Positions 23,339 through 36,088 of a stretch of DNA of 64,000 nucleotides are shown here, piece after piece. A model generated the notes under the pieces. It had not been told where the DNA came from, ran no database searches, and was given only the letters and a program-made list of their open reading frames with translations. Both the position numbers and the translations under genes were made by a program. The stretch comes from Catellatospora paridis. Its GTDB lineage: Bacteria > Actinomycetota > Actinomycetes > Mycobacteriales > Micromonosporaceae. Position 1 is the first letter of the stretch; every line of letters begins with the position of its first letter. The DNA lies in contig NZ_ML769314.1 of NCBI RefSeq assembly GCF_009720365.1, positions 611,264 to 675,263 on the forward strand. Reading direction: 5' to 3'.

Positions 23339-23586
23339 TTGCGCGCGTGTGCTTGCTCGCCCGGTGAGCACACGTGCGGCAGCGAGGTGTGCCGCTTCGC
23401 GCGCTGGTTCCTCGGCTGGGCCGAGGACGTCGCCGATCGCGCGTACCACGAGCGCACGGCCCGGCAGAAGCTGCGCGACGCCCTCGCCGTCGCCCGTCGG
23501 CCCCCGTGCGACCCGACCTCGACGTGTTGCCCTTCCGGCACCGCCGCAACGCCTACGAGCGGTTCCCACCCGGTTTCAGTGGGTGA
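23339..23586 (+). pseudogene. possible frameshifted remnant of a small actinobacterial protein
   Basis: One frame reads ARWFLGWAEDVADRAYHER then TARQKLRDALAVARR, and from a CCCCC run at 23501-23505 the adjacent frame continues RPDLDVLPFRHRRNAYERF and ends PPGFSG before a TGA. Both halves have protein-like composition, unlike the translations in other frames here, and together they would form a protein of about 75 residues. No convincing start codon or ribosome binding site remains, and the 5' end abuts the palindromic repeat. A single-base change in the C run (or a sequencing error) would join the halves. The product is not recognised. Confidence 0.3.
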
Positions 23587-23702
23587 TCACGCGGTCAGGG
23601 TGGGACAGCCCGCCCACCGGGTCGAGAAGTTCGTGATCAACAGGAAATCCGAGGCGGGCAGGGGTGTGGTGTTGGGGGGTGGGGGCGGTAGTGTTCTGGC
23701 CC

Positions 23703-24782
23703 GTGAACCTCGCCTCCATCCCGTCCCCGTCCACGGCGGTCTGGCAACTCGGACCAGTGCCGCTGCGGGCGTACGCGCTGTGCATCATCGCGGGCATCGT
23801 GCTCGCCTGCATCGTCACCGACCGGCGGATGCGCAGCCGGGGAGCCCCGCCGTGGGCCGTGCTCGACATCGCCGTGTGGGCGGTGCCGTTCGGCATCGTC
23901 GGCGCCCGGATCTACCACGTGCTGACCTCGCCCGAGGCGTACTTCGGGCAGGGCGGTGACCTGGTCAAGGCGCTCTACATCTGGGAGGGCGGCCTCGGCA
24001 TCTGGGGCGGCGTCGCGGGTGGCGCGGTCGGCGCCTGGCTGGCCTGCCGCCAGCTCGGCATGTCGTTCAGCTTCGTGGCCGACTGCATCGCCGTCGGCCT
24101 GCCGCTGGCGCAGGCCGTGGGCCGGCTCGGCAACTGGTTCAACAACGAGCTGTACGGCGGCAAGACCGACCTGCCGTGGGGCCTGCAGGTGCACGTCATG
24201 TCCGACACCCAGCCCGGCCAGGCCATGCTCGGCCCGGACGGCCAACCGGAACTGCGCGAGGGCCTCTACCACCCGACGTTCCTGTACGAGCTGGTGTGGA
24301 ACCTCGGCGTCGCAGGCGTGGTGTACGCGCTGGACAAGCGCTTCAAGTTCGGCCGCGGCCGCGCCTTCGCGCTCTACGTGATGCTGTACACGCTGGGCCG
24401 CGGCTGGATCGAGGCGATGCGCACCGACACCGCCACCATGATCGGCGGCATGCGCCTCAACGTCTGGACCTCGATCATCGTCTTCCTGGGTGCGGCGGCG
24501 TTCTTCTTCCTCCGCAAGGGCCCGCAGGAGTTCCTGATCCCCAACATCGACGCCGACGGCGAGCCCGCCAAGGGCTTCACCACCGTCACCGAGGCGCAGT
24601 ACCAGGCCTTCCTGGCCGACGGCACCCGCCCGGACGCCGCCGCTGCCGAGGACGGTGACGGTGACGGTGACGGCGACGGAGCCGGCGACGACACGCCCCG
24701 GGCGGTGACGGACGAGTTCGACGACCCCTCCGACGAGGGTTCGGACCTGTCCGCGCAGAAGACCGCCTCGACGAAGGACTGA
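23703..24782 (+). CDS. lgt: prolipoprotein diacylglyceryl transferase
   Basis: About 359 residues, integral membrane enzyme that moves a diacylglyceryl group from phosphatidylglycerol to the lipobox cysteine of prelipoproteins. Around seven membrane helices are visible, and the Lgt signature GRLGNWFNNELYGG lies at 140-153. The C-terminal about 75 residues are an acidic, non-conserved tail containing a (GAC GGT)n hexamer run that encodes DGDGDGDG near 24651-24680. GTG at 23703 is the best start by family comparison; no strong ribosome binding site is seen. It follows the trp genes, as is common in actinomycetes. The FAD gene begins 4 nt after its stop. Confidence 0.93.
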   Translation: MNLASIPSPSTAVWQLGPVPLRAYALCIIAGIVLACIVTDRRMRSRGAPPWAVLDIAVWAVPFGIVGARIYHVLTSPEAYFGQGGDLVKALYIWEGGLGIWGGVAGGAVGAWLACRQLGMSFSFVADCIAVGLPLAQAVGRLGNWFNNELYGGKTDLPWGLQVHVMSDTQPGQAMLGPDGQPELREGLYHPTFLYELVWNLGVAGVVYALDKRFKFGRGRAFALYVMLYTLGRGWIEAMRTDTATMIGGMRLNVWTSIIVFLGAAAFFFLRKGPQEFLIPNIDADGEPAKGFTTVTEAQYQAFLADGTRPDAAAAEDGDGDGDGDGAGDDTPRAVTDEFDDPSDEGSDLSAQKTASTKD

Positions 24783-24786
24783 GGCG

Positions 24787-25989
24787 ATGCGCAGCGCGGT
24801 GGTGGTCGGTGCGGGCGTCGGCGGCCTCGCCACGGCGGGCGCGCTCGCGCGCACCGGCTGGCGGGTCACCCTGCTGGAGCGGGCGGACCGGCTGCGTGCC
24901 GACCCCGCCGCGCTGCTGCTGTGGCCCAACGCCGTCGCCGCGCTGCGCTCCCTCGGCCTCGGCGCGGGGCTGACCGCCATCGGGACCAGGGTGCCGATGG
25001 GCGGCCTACGCCGTGCCGACGGCCAGTGGCTGGCCCAGCCCTCGCCGACCGCGGCGCTGGCCGCGCCCGTCGTGGTGCACGCCGAGGACCTGCACGACAC
25101 GTTCATCGCCGGGCTCGGCGACCAGATCGAGATCCGCACCGGGATCACCGTGCGCAGCATGCACGCGCGGCCCGGTGACCGGCCCGCGGTCGGCGACGGT
25201 CGGCACACCTGGGAAGCCGACGTCATCATCGCCGCCGACGGGGCCGACAGCACACTGCGGGCCCGGCTCGCGCCGCAGTCGATCGCGGTCAGCTCCGGCT
25301 ACGCCGCCTGGCGCGCGGTCATCCCCTGGTATCGCGCCCCGAAGCTGCCCGACGACCTGGTGCTGGCCGGGGAGACGCTGGGTGGCGGCTACCGCTTCCT
25401 GGCCGCCTCGCTCGGCGACCGGGGCAGCTCCGGCGCGTCCAGCCGCGGCGGCATCTACTGGACCGCCACCGTCGCGGGTGCGGCCCGGCCGGAGTCGAAG
25501 GCGACCCAGCTGACGCTGCTCAAGCGCTGGTTCGCCGGCTGGCACGCGCCGATCGCCGACCTGCTGGCCGCGACCGAGCCCGACGACCTCGTGCAGCAGG
25601 ACGGCCGCCAGCTGCGCCCGCTGCCCAACGAGCTGGCCTTCCCGATGGGCACCGGCGGATTCGCGCTGGTCGGCGACGCCGCCCATGCCATGCCGCACCA
25701 CCTCGCCCAGGGCGCCGGGCTGGCCCTGGAGGACGCGGCCACGCTGCGCTCCCTGCTGCTGCCGGCGATCCCGGGACCGACGTGCAACGCCGCGCTCGCC
25801 GCGTATTCGGCTGCCCGCCGAGCCCGCGCGGCGCAGGTGGTCCGACAGACGCAGCGCGTCGGCGCGGTGCTGGCCCCGCGCGGCAACCTGGTCACCAAGG
25901 CCCGCGACCGCGCCTTCGGCGCGCTGGCCCCCCGGGTCCTGGACCGAGCCGCCACCGTCGCCGCCGACTGGCAACCCCCCGCCGCCTGA
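24787..25989 (+). CDS. FAD-dependent aromatic-ring monooxygenase-like protein
   Basis: Protein of 400 residues, class A flavoprotein monooxygenase fold (p-hydroxybenzoate hydroxylase type). The N-terminal Rossmann motif is VVVGAGVGGLATAGALARTG, the middle DG motif is VIIAADGADSTLRARL, and the GD motif near the end is FALVGDAAHAMPHHLAQGAGLALEDAATL. The substrate is unknown. It starts 4 nt after lgt and is probably cotranscribed with it; many actinomycetes do not have an oxygenase here, so it may be a lineage insertion. A pair of palindromic repeats follows. Confidence 0.85.
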   Translation: MRSAVVVGAGVGGLATAGALARTGWRVTLLERADRLRADPAALLLWPNAVAALRSLGLGAGLTAIGTRVPMGGLRRADGQWLAQPSPTAALAAPVVVHAEDLHDTFIAGLGDQIEIRTGITVRSMHARPGDRPAVGDGRHTWEADVIIAADGADSTLRARLAPQSIAVSSGYAAWRAVIPWYRAPKLPDDLVLAGETLGGGYRFLAASLGDRGSSGASSRGGIYWTATVAGAARPESKATQLTLLKRWFAGWHAPIADLLAATEPDDLVQQDGRQLRPLPNELAFPMGTGGFALVGDAAHAMPHHLAQGAGLALEDAATLRSLLLPAIPGPTCNAALAAYSAARRARAAQVVRQTQRVGAVLAPRGNLVTKARDRAFGALAPRVLDRAATVAADWQPPAA

Positions 25990-26023
25990 CCACCCCGCGC
26001 CTGCCCGCCCCACCCCACCTCGT

Positions 26024-26080
26024 TGATCATGAACTTATGGCACGGTTCGACGGCGCGTCATGTCCACAACCTCATGATCA
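26024..26080. repeat. 59-bp palindromic element, family A copy 2
   Basis: Same imperfect palindrome as at 23278, in the same orientation relative to the preceding gene, 34 nt after the FAD gene stop. It is slightly shortened at one end. Copy 3 follows 25 bp later in opposite orientation. Confidence 0.88.
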
Positions 26081-26105
26081 CCTGACGTCCGGCTGGCAGC
26101 CGTAA

Positions 26106-26164
26106 TCGATCATGAGGTTATGGCGCCGACACGCCGCTGACCCGTGCCATAGGTTCATGATCAA
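26106..26164. repeat. 59-bp palindromic element, family A copy 3 (inverted)
   Basis: Family A element in reverse orientation, 15 nt from the stop codon of the MscS-like gene that ends at 26180 on the minus strand. Relative to that gene it has the same polarity as copy 1 has to trpA. Copies 2 and 3 thus serve convergent gene ends. Confidence 0.88.
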
Positions 26165-26179
26165 CGCGAAGGCGGGTGG

Positions 26180-27034
26180 TCAGAGTTCCGGGCCGGATTT
26201 CATGTCGTTGCGGAGGGCGGCGGCCTTTTCGGTGAGTTTGTCGGCGGACTCCTTGGCCGACGGCTTGACGTCGGAGGGCTTCTCGCCGGGGTACTTGGCC
26301 TGGACCATGGTGTCGCCGCGGTCCTTGGTCAGGCCGGCGGCCTCGGCGGCGCGCTGCTCGGCGGCGCGGGTCTTGAGGTGCTCGGTGACCCGCGTGCTCT
26401 CCTCCTCGACCTTGTTCAGCGCGCGCTCCCACCGCTCGCGCATGGGGGCGATGAGGCCGCCGCCGACGCCGACGATGAGGATGCCGGCGATCGTGGCGAG
26501 GATGGCGATCAGCACCGGCATGGTGATGGTGGTGGCCACGCCGATCTGGTTGAGCGCGGCGATCGCGCCGAACGCGATGATCACGACCTGGGCGATGCGC
26601 CCGATGGCGCGGCCGTACGAGAAGTGCGACAGCGCGTTGGTGATGACGTCGAACACGGCGTTGGCGATGGCGACCGCGACCACCAGGATCACGCAGGCCA
26701 CGATGAGCCGCGGCAGCCAGCTGATCACGGTGTCGATCAGGTTGCTGATGGGGTTGGGCCCGAACACGCTGAATGCGAGCTGGAACGTGAACAGCAGCAG
26801 CGCGTAGTAGACCAGTTTGCCCACCAGGCCGCTGGGTGTGTAGCGGCCGGTCCACCGGTCCATGCCGGTGCGCTGGGCCAGGTGGTTGAACCTGGCCTTG
26901 GCCAGGCCCTTGTCGACCAGGCTGCCGATCGCCTTGGCGATGATCCAGCCGATGACCAGGATGGCGGCGCAGGCGAGCACCTTGAGACCGATGTACGCCA
27001 GCGCGCTGAACAGGACCTGCAGGGTCGGATTCAC
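26180..27034 (-). CDS. TM-helix/mechanosensitive channel-like membrane protein
   Basis: Protein of 284 residues with five hydrophobic segments and a charged C-terminal tail of about 80 residues (ERWERALNKVEEESTRVTEHLK). The repeated pattern ALAYIGLKVLACAAILVIGWIIAKAIG and LPRLIVACVILVVAVAIANAV matches the conserved TM helix repeat (PF05552) of CmpX/MscS-related proteins, but no MscS pore-lining beta domain follows. It may be a small channel or scaffold; the function is not known. The GTG at 27034 is preceded by GGAAGGTGG. It is transcribed against gltB and converges with the FAD gene. Confidence 0.8.
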   Translation of the reverse strand: MNPTLQVLFSALAYIGLKVLACAAILVIGWIIAKAIGSLVDKGLAKARFNHLAQRTGMDRWTGRYTPSGLVGKLVYYALLLFTFQLAFSVFGPNPISNLIDTVISWLPRLIVACVILVVAVAIANAVFDVITNALSHFSYGRAIGRIAQVVIIAFGAIAALNQIGVATTITMPVLIAILATIAGILIVGVGGGLIAPMRERWERALNKVEEESTRVTEHLKTRAAEQRAAEAAGLTKDRGDTMVQAKYPGEKPSDVKPSAKESADKLTEKAAALRNDMKSGPEL

Positions 27035-27694
27035 TGTCGTCCACCTTCCGCCTGTGCGGAGCCGGTCGTGCTCGCCCCGTTTCGCTCGTCGGACGAGGGG
27101 TCGTGCCCCGCGTGCGCGGCCCGCTGACGCGGACCTCCAGCCGCAGACTAAGCCCGATAAGTGCGCTGATCAGCCGAAATGTCGAATCGCTCCGCCCATG
27201 CTGGCCGGTGGAGAGGGCAGTGTCGATGGCCCGCGTGGTCGGCGTCGATGTCTCGGCGCGGCGGTCCGCGGCGGGCGGTCGATCCGGCGGCGCCGCGTTA
27301 ACGTAGGCGACGCGCCCGACACGCGCGGGAAACATGCTCGCCACGGGCGTGAAGACGGGCCGGGCAGGACTCCTGCCGAATTCTCGCTTACTTACTAACT
27401 GGGAAGTAGCTTCCCAACATATGGACGTGTGATCAATCTGTGTCTGGTGGACACCCAGGGCGTTTAACGTAGACTCAACACTCACAGACTCGTCCCCATA
27501 CTCGTGCGACCGCGCGAGGGAGTCCGTGTACCGATGAACCTGCGGGTTCACTCAGGGCCGACGTCGTCCCGCTCGGATAGGCACCGCTAACGAACCCGGC
27601 ATAGCCCCCGCGCCATCGCTGTCGCGGCATCCAGGCATCCCATCGCGTTCGTGGCCGATACCGATGTTCATTCCCCGTGACGACAGGAGGCCCG
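27035..27694. other. 660-bp intergenic region with gltB promoter and leader
   Basis: No gene is supported here. TGGGAAG (27400-27406) and CTTCCCA (27410-27416) form a dyad around TAG, preceded by a CTTACTTACTAACT stretch; it looks like an operator. Further down TGGACA, 16 bp, TAGACT (ending near 27473) is a plausible sigma-A promoter, which would give gltB a leader of about 210 nt. I see no recognisable riboswitch fold in that leader. Confidence 0.5.
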
Positions 27695-32333
<4,639 letters not shown>

Positions 32334-32341
<8 letters not shown>

Positions 32342-33803
32342 TCCCAATGGTTTCCTGCGCTTCGGCCGGCGGCTGCCGGCCCGCCGGCCGGTGCCGGTGC
32401 GCATCATGGACTGGCGCGAGGTGTACCCCTCCGCCGACGACGAGCTGATCCGCGAGCAGGCGGGCCGCTGCATGGACTGCGGCATCCCGTTCTGCCACGA
32501 GGGCTGCCCGCTCGGCAACCGCATCCCGGACTGGAACGACCTGGTCCGCACCGGCAACTGGAACGCCGCGATCCAGTCGCTGCACAGCACGAACAACTTC
32601 CCGGAGTTCACCGGGCGGCTGTGCCCGGCGCCGTGCGAGGCCTCCTGCGTGCTGGCCATCGGCGACGATGCGGTCACCATCAAGCAGGTCGAGGTCGAGA
32701 TCATCAACCGGGCGTACGAGAACGGCCGGGTCCGCCCGCAGCCGGCCGCCGCCCCGTCCGGCAAGACGGTGGCCGTGGTCGGGTCCGGCCCGGCCGGGCT
32801 GGCCGCCGCGCAGCAGCTGGCTCGCGCCGGTCACGCGGTCACCGTGTACGAGCGCGACGACGCCATCGGCGGCCTGCTGCGCTACGGCATCCCGGACTTC
32901 AAGCTGGAGAAGCAGCACATCGACGCGCGCGTCGAGCAGCTGCTGGCCGAGGGCGTGGCCTTCCGCACCGGCGTGAACGTCGGCGTGGACGTGTCCGCCG
33001 CGCAGCTGCGTGCCGAGCACGACGCGGTGCTGCTGGCCACCGGAGCGCTCGCCGGACGCGAGACGGACACCCCGGGCCGTGAGCTGGCCGGCGTCCACCA
33101 GGCGATGGCACACCTGGCCGAGGCCAATGTGGCCGTGGCCGGCGGACCCCAGCCGCAGATCACCGCGGCCGGCAAGCACGTGATCATCATTGGCGGCGGC
33201 GACACGGGCGCGGACTGCCTGGGCGTGGCCCACCGGCAGGGCGCGGCGTCGGTGACCCAGCTGGACCGGTACCCGCAGCCGCCGGACGCCCGCGACGAGG
33301 GCCGGGACCCGTGGCCGACCTGGCCGTGGATCCTGCGCAACTACGCCGCGCACGAGGAGGGCGGCGACCGGGTCTTCTCGGTGGCCGTGCAGCGTTTCGT
33401 GGGTGACGAGCAGGGCCGTGTCCGCGCGATCGTGCTGATCGACGTGATCGTCGAGCGGGTCGACGGCCGCGGCGTGGTCACCGAGGTCGCCGGCACCGAG
33501 CGGGAGATCCCGGCCGACCTGGTGCTGCTGGCCATCGGCTTCGAGGGCACCGACGCCGCCGATGCGCTGGCGCAGCTCGGCCTGTCCCGCAGCCCGCGGG
33601 GCACCGTCGAGTGCGGACCCGACTGGCAGACCCCCACCGACGGTGTCTTCGTCGCGGGCGACGCGCACAAGGGCGCGTCCCTGATCGTCTGGGCGATCGC
33701 CGAGGGCCGCAGCGCCGCCGCCGCCATCCACCGCTACCTCGGTGGCGCGGGCAGCCTCCCCGCCCCCGTCGCACCCTCGTCCCGTCCCCTCATCCCCGCC
33801 TGA
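32334..33803 (+). CDS. gltD: glutamate synthase (NADPH) small chain
   Basis: Protein of 489 residues that supplies electrons from NADPH to the large chain. N-terminal cysteine clusters for 4Fe-4S centres are in [17 protein letters not shown] and CPAPCEASC. Two dinucleotide folds follow: [17 protein letters not shown] for FAD and [13 protein letters not shown] for NADPH. The last block [19 protein letters not shown] completes the FAD site. The GTG at 32334 lies inside the end of gltB, so translation is coupled. A perfect 48-bp palindrome follows 3 nt after the stop. Confidence 0.97.
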
Positions 33804-33806
33804 CGA

Positions 33807-33854
33807 AAGAAGGGCACCTTCTACCACGCTAGCGTGGTAGAAGGTGCCCTTCTT
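33807..33854. repeat. perfect 48-bp palindrome (24-bp arms), family C
   Basis: Arms 33807-33830 and 33831-33854 are exact reverse complements with no spacer; the centre is CACGCTAGCGTG. It lies 3 nt after the gltD stop and 21 nt from the stop of the convergent gene at 33876. It starts with AAGAAGGGCACC and so ends GGTGCCCTTCTT. RNA from either strand would form a long hairpin, so it probably terminates both genes. The spacerless perfect form suggests recent acquisition or selection. Confidence 0.95.
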
Positions 33855-33875
33855 ATCGCTCCAGGCCGGTCGGCC

Positions 33876-34421
33876 TCAGCGGCTGGCGGGTCCGCGGCTC
33901 TTCGGGTCGCCGCCGCGCCGCACCGGCAGGACGGTGACGTTGTCGGCCTGCATGCGGGTGACCACTTCGAACAGCTCCTCCTGGTCCTCGCGCAGCAGCT
34001 CCACCATCGCGCTGAGCTTGCCGAGGTCCTCGCGCACGTGCAGCTGCGGGGTCTCCACCCCGACGGCCCGTCCGGCCGCCTCCTCCAGCGTCTTGCTGTA
34101 CTGGGCGAGCTGCTGGACGATGTCGCTCAGTGCGGTGATCACGATGCGCATGTGCTCGCCGCGCTGGTGGTCGCGGGCCAGCTGCCGGGTCTCCGCCTCG
34201 TGCAGCCGGTTGACGAGGTGTTCGTTGGACAGCGCCACGGCGCCGGCCAGCATGAGCACCACGCCGATCGCGGTCGCGGCGATCACTCTGGCCAGCACAC
34301 TCGTCTCCCTGGTCACCTCCTGGCCGGACGGCCAGATGACGAGATATGCCGCCAGTACCAGGACCAGGGCGAGGCCGACGATGGAGAGCCAGAACGCCCC
34401 GCTTTTGACTTTGACGATCAC
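33876..34421 (-). CDS. small two-helix membrane protein with coiled coil
   Basis: About 181 residues with two membrane helices (FWLSIVGLALVLVLAAYLVI and ARVIAATAIGVVLMLAGAVAL) and a mainly helical, charged C-terminal part (LHEAETRQLARDHQRGEH, LSDIVQQLAQYSKTLEEAA) that is likely cytoplasmic coiled coil. GTG at 34421 follows GGGAAG. No family is recognised. It lies downstream of, and on the same strand as, the sigma factor operon, with 395 bp between; a functional link is possible but not shown. The C-terminal LPVRRGGDPKSRGPASR end is basic. Confidence 0.65.
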   Translation of the reverse strand: MIVKVKSGAFWLSIVGLALVLVLAAYLVIWPSGQEVTRETSVLARVIAATAIGVVLMLAGAVALSNEHLVNRLHEAETRQLARDHQRGEHMRIVITALSDIVQQLAQYSKTLEEAAGRAVGVETPQLHVREDLGKLSAMVELLREDQEELFEVVTRMQADNVTVLPVRRGGDPKSRGPASR

Positions 34422-34816
34422 CTGTCTTCCCTTCCGGGACCGCTGGGCGTCCGGGCGCACACGCCGAATGAACGAACACTCAGCGTGCCTCCAGTGACGC
34501 CGACGCGCTAGTAACACAGAGCGAATTCACTTATGACGCCGAATTGTGGACTGCAGGTCAGCCCGCCATCATCCGGTCGTACTGACTCCGGGCGCTGAGG
34601 ACATCACCGATTCAAAGAAGACGCATGTTGCAATTCGCACGTGCACGGTACGTCTAAAAATGCCGATATCGCAACGTATGAACGGATGATAAGTGCGTCA
34701 CCGTGAGTGACTGCGATGGGTGGACATCGATGCACATTAACGAGGTGTTACATCGAATCGGGCAGTTGCCTTCAAAGGCAAGCTACGCAGAGTAGTACTC
34801 GATCACTCTGTGCTGA
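34422..34816. other. AT-richer intergenic region
   Basis: 395 bp of visibly lower GC than the genes around it, between two minus-strand units. TTGCCTT (34766-34772) and AAGGCAA (34775-34781) form a small hairpin 36 nt after the stop of the 47-residue peptide gene and may end that operon. The promoter for the gene at 34421 must lie here. I see no RNA gene or ORF. Confidence 0.5.
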
Positions 34817-34960
34817 TCAATGAACCAGGGTGAGCATGGTGGTGAACACTCCGAAGGAGACGAACACCCCCAGCCCGAAGATCACACCCTCGGTGAACAG
34901 CAGCAGCAACCCCCGCAGCCGGGCGCTGCCGTGCCTGCGTCGGTAGAGCTCCGAAGCCAT
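34817..34960 (-). CDS. 47-residue single-helix membrane peptide
   Basis: Short ORF of 47 codons with an excellent ribosome binding site (AAGGAG, 7 nt before the ATG). The peptide has a basic N-terminus (MASELYRRRHGSARLRG) followed by one membrane helix (LLLLFTEGVIFGLGVFVSF and VFTTML). It begins only 12 nt after the stop of the BldC-like gene and is the last gene of the sigma factor operon. With positive residues first, the N-terminus should stay inside. No family is recognised. Such peptides can tune membrane partners; the 159-residue membrane protein of the same operon is the obvious candidate partner. Confidence 0.65.
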   Translation of the reverse strand: MASELYRRRHGSARLRGLLLLFTEGVIFGLGVFVSFGVFTTMLTLVH

Positions 34961-34972
34961 CGACCCACTCCT

Positions 34973-35311
34973 TCAGCGTGGCACCCAGCCGTGCTTGACC
35001 AGCAGGGCGGCGACGTCCTCGCGCAGGTACCGGCGGTGCCCGCCGGCGGTGCGGGTGACGCGCAGCAGGCCGCGGTCGGCCCAGCGCTTGACGGTCTTGC
35101 GGTCCACCGGCAGCAGCGCGAGCACCTCGGCCGGGGTCATCATGTCGCGGCGGCCGGCGCGCACGCCGGCCCCGTCGCGCAGCCCCGCGGCGTAGACGGC
35201 GGCCAGCGCCGTCACCAGCCGTGGGGTCAGCGCATCGCCTTCGCAGGCGCGCACGGCGACCTCGCGTACGTGCGCGGGCAGCCGGGGGACGGGCGTGGGG
35301 AGGTCAGACAC
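34973..35311 (-). CDS. BldC-like MerR-type DNA-binding protein
   Basis: About 112 residues. Residues 58-104 form a MerR-type winged helix-turn-helix (MTPAEVLALLPVDRKTVKRW, then ADRGLLRVTRTAGGHRRYLREDV), closely similar to BldC, the small developmental regulator of Streptomyces, including the GGHRRY wing. Unlike BldC (about 68 residues), it has a 55-residue N-terminal extension that is predicted helical and could bind a partner. The GTG at 35311 overlaps the stop of the coiled-coil gene by 8 nt. It is fourth in the operon headed by a sigma-BldN-like factor. Confidence 0.8.
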   Translation of the reverse strand: MSDLPTPVPRLPAHVREVAVRACEGDALTPRLVTALAAVYAAGLRDGAGVRAGRRDMMTPAEVLALLPVDRKTVKRWADRGLLRVTRTAGGHRRYLREDVAALLVKHGWVPR

Positions 35312-35609
35312 CGGCGTGCTCCCTCGTGTCCGGGGTGGGCAGTGCGCGTTGGTCGCTCGTCCAGAACGGCCACCCGTTCGAGCCACCGTCGATGAGGTCG
35401 CGTACCGCGGCCAGCTCGGCGTGCAGCGCGACCGCCTCAACGCGGTAGCGGTCGCGCTCCCGGCAGGCCCGGCGGGCCAGTTCCTCGGCCCGCCGGGCGA
35501 GCACGCTCTCGGCGACCAGCGCCGTACGCAGCGCACTGACCTCCACCCCGGCCCGCATGGCCTCCCGGTCGCACAGCCGGGCCAGCCACCGCCGCCACGC
35601 CCGTCGCAT
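35304..35609 (-). CDS. 101-residue coiled-coil protein of the sigma operon
   Basis: About 101 residues, basic at the start (MRRAWRRWLARLCDREAM) and then a long arginine/glutamate/alanine helix (ESVLARRAEELARRACRERD) that should form a coiled coil; the end DGGSNGWPFWTSDQRALP is not helical. No signal peptide or membrane helix. ATG at 35609 shares one base with the stop of the upstream gene (TGATG). The family is not recognised. Its tight coupling to the BldC-like and sigma genes suggests an adaptor or regulator of one of them. Confidence 0.65.
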   Translation of the reverse strand: MRRAWRRWLARLCDREAMRAGVEVSALRTALVAESVLARRAEELARRACRERDRYRVEAVALHAELAAVRDLIDGGSNGWPFWTSDQRALPTPDTREHAGV

Positions 35610-36088
35610 CACAGGAATGCCTGCCGGGTCGAGGGGACCTGCGGGTAGGCCCCGGTCGCGGTGTGCCGACCGTGGTAGTCCACGGCCGGATACGGCGGCA
35701 CCACGTCGATGTACGCGGTGACCTCCGCATCGGCCTCCGGTCGGCGCACCGCCGAGGCCGGACCGACCGCCGAGGCCTGCCCGACCGCGGTCGGCCGGGT
35801 CGCGGTGGCGGGGTCGCCGGTCGGTCCGGCGGGTCGCCGCCGGGATCCATCCGACCGGCGCCGGTCCAGGGCGCGCCGCCAGAACGCCACCACCGCGCGC
35901 CGACGCGCGGGCTGCGGGCCGTCCTCGACGCCCCACCACTGCCCGTCGGCGTCGTCGACCCGGTCCAGGATCAGCTTCGCCTCCTCGACCAGCGACAGCC
36001 GGTCGCGCATCAGGAACAGGGTCGCGGAGAAGCTCACCGCGGCCACCGCCGCCGTGTAGAGCGAGATGAAGGTGGTGGACAGGGTCAT
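35609..36088 (-). CDS. 159-residue membrane-anchored protein following the sigma factor
   Basis: About 159 residues: one N-terminal membrane helix (FISLYTAAVAAVSFSATLFL, residues about 7-26), a short helical, charged segment (MRDRLSLVEEAKLILDRVDD), a tryptophan patch (DGQWWGVEDG), and a basic, then disordered Ala/Pro/Arg-rich tail. The position directly after an ECF sigma gene, with a four-base ATGA overlap, is where an anti-sigma factor is expected. Yet the order here (helix first, long cytoplasmic tail) differs from RsbN-type anti-sigma factors, which have the sigma-binding part before the helix. No zinc anti-sigma motif (HxxxCxxC) is present. Function unknown. Confidence 0.65.
   Translation of the reverse strand: MTLSTTFISLYTAAVAAVSFSATLFLMRDRLSLVEEAKLILDRVDDADGQWWGVEDGPQPARRRAVVAFWRRALDRRRSDGSRRRPAGPTGDPATATRPTAVGQASAVGPASAVRRPEADAEVTAYIDVVPPYPAVDYHGRHTATGAYPQVPSTRQAFL

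Noticed and set aside
23278-26164. CRISPR array from the repeated GATCATGA motif
   Set aside because: Copies are single, palindromic and separated by genes; there are no regular spacers and no cas genes.
27470-27694. Glutamine or other riboswitch in the gltB leader
   Set aside because: I could find no conserved riboswitch core or stable long stem in the leader.
34820-35395. Plus-strand frame of 191 codons across the BldC-like gene
   Set aside because: It is antisense to the HTH and membrane peptide genes, which have good ribosome binding sites and a recognisable fold.
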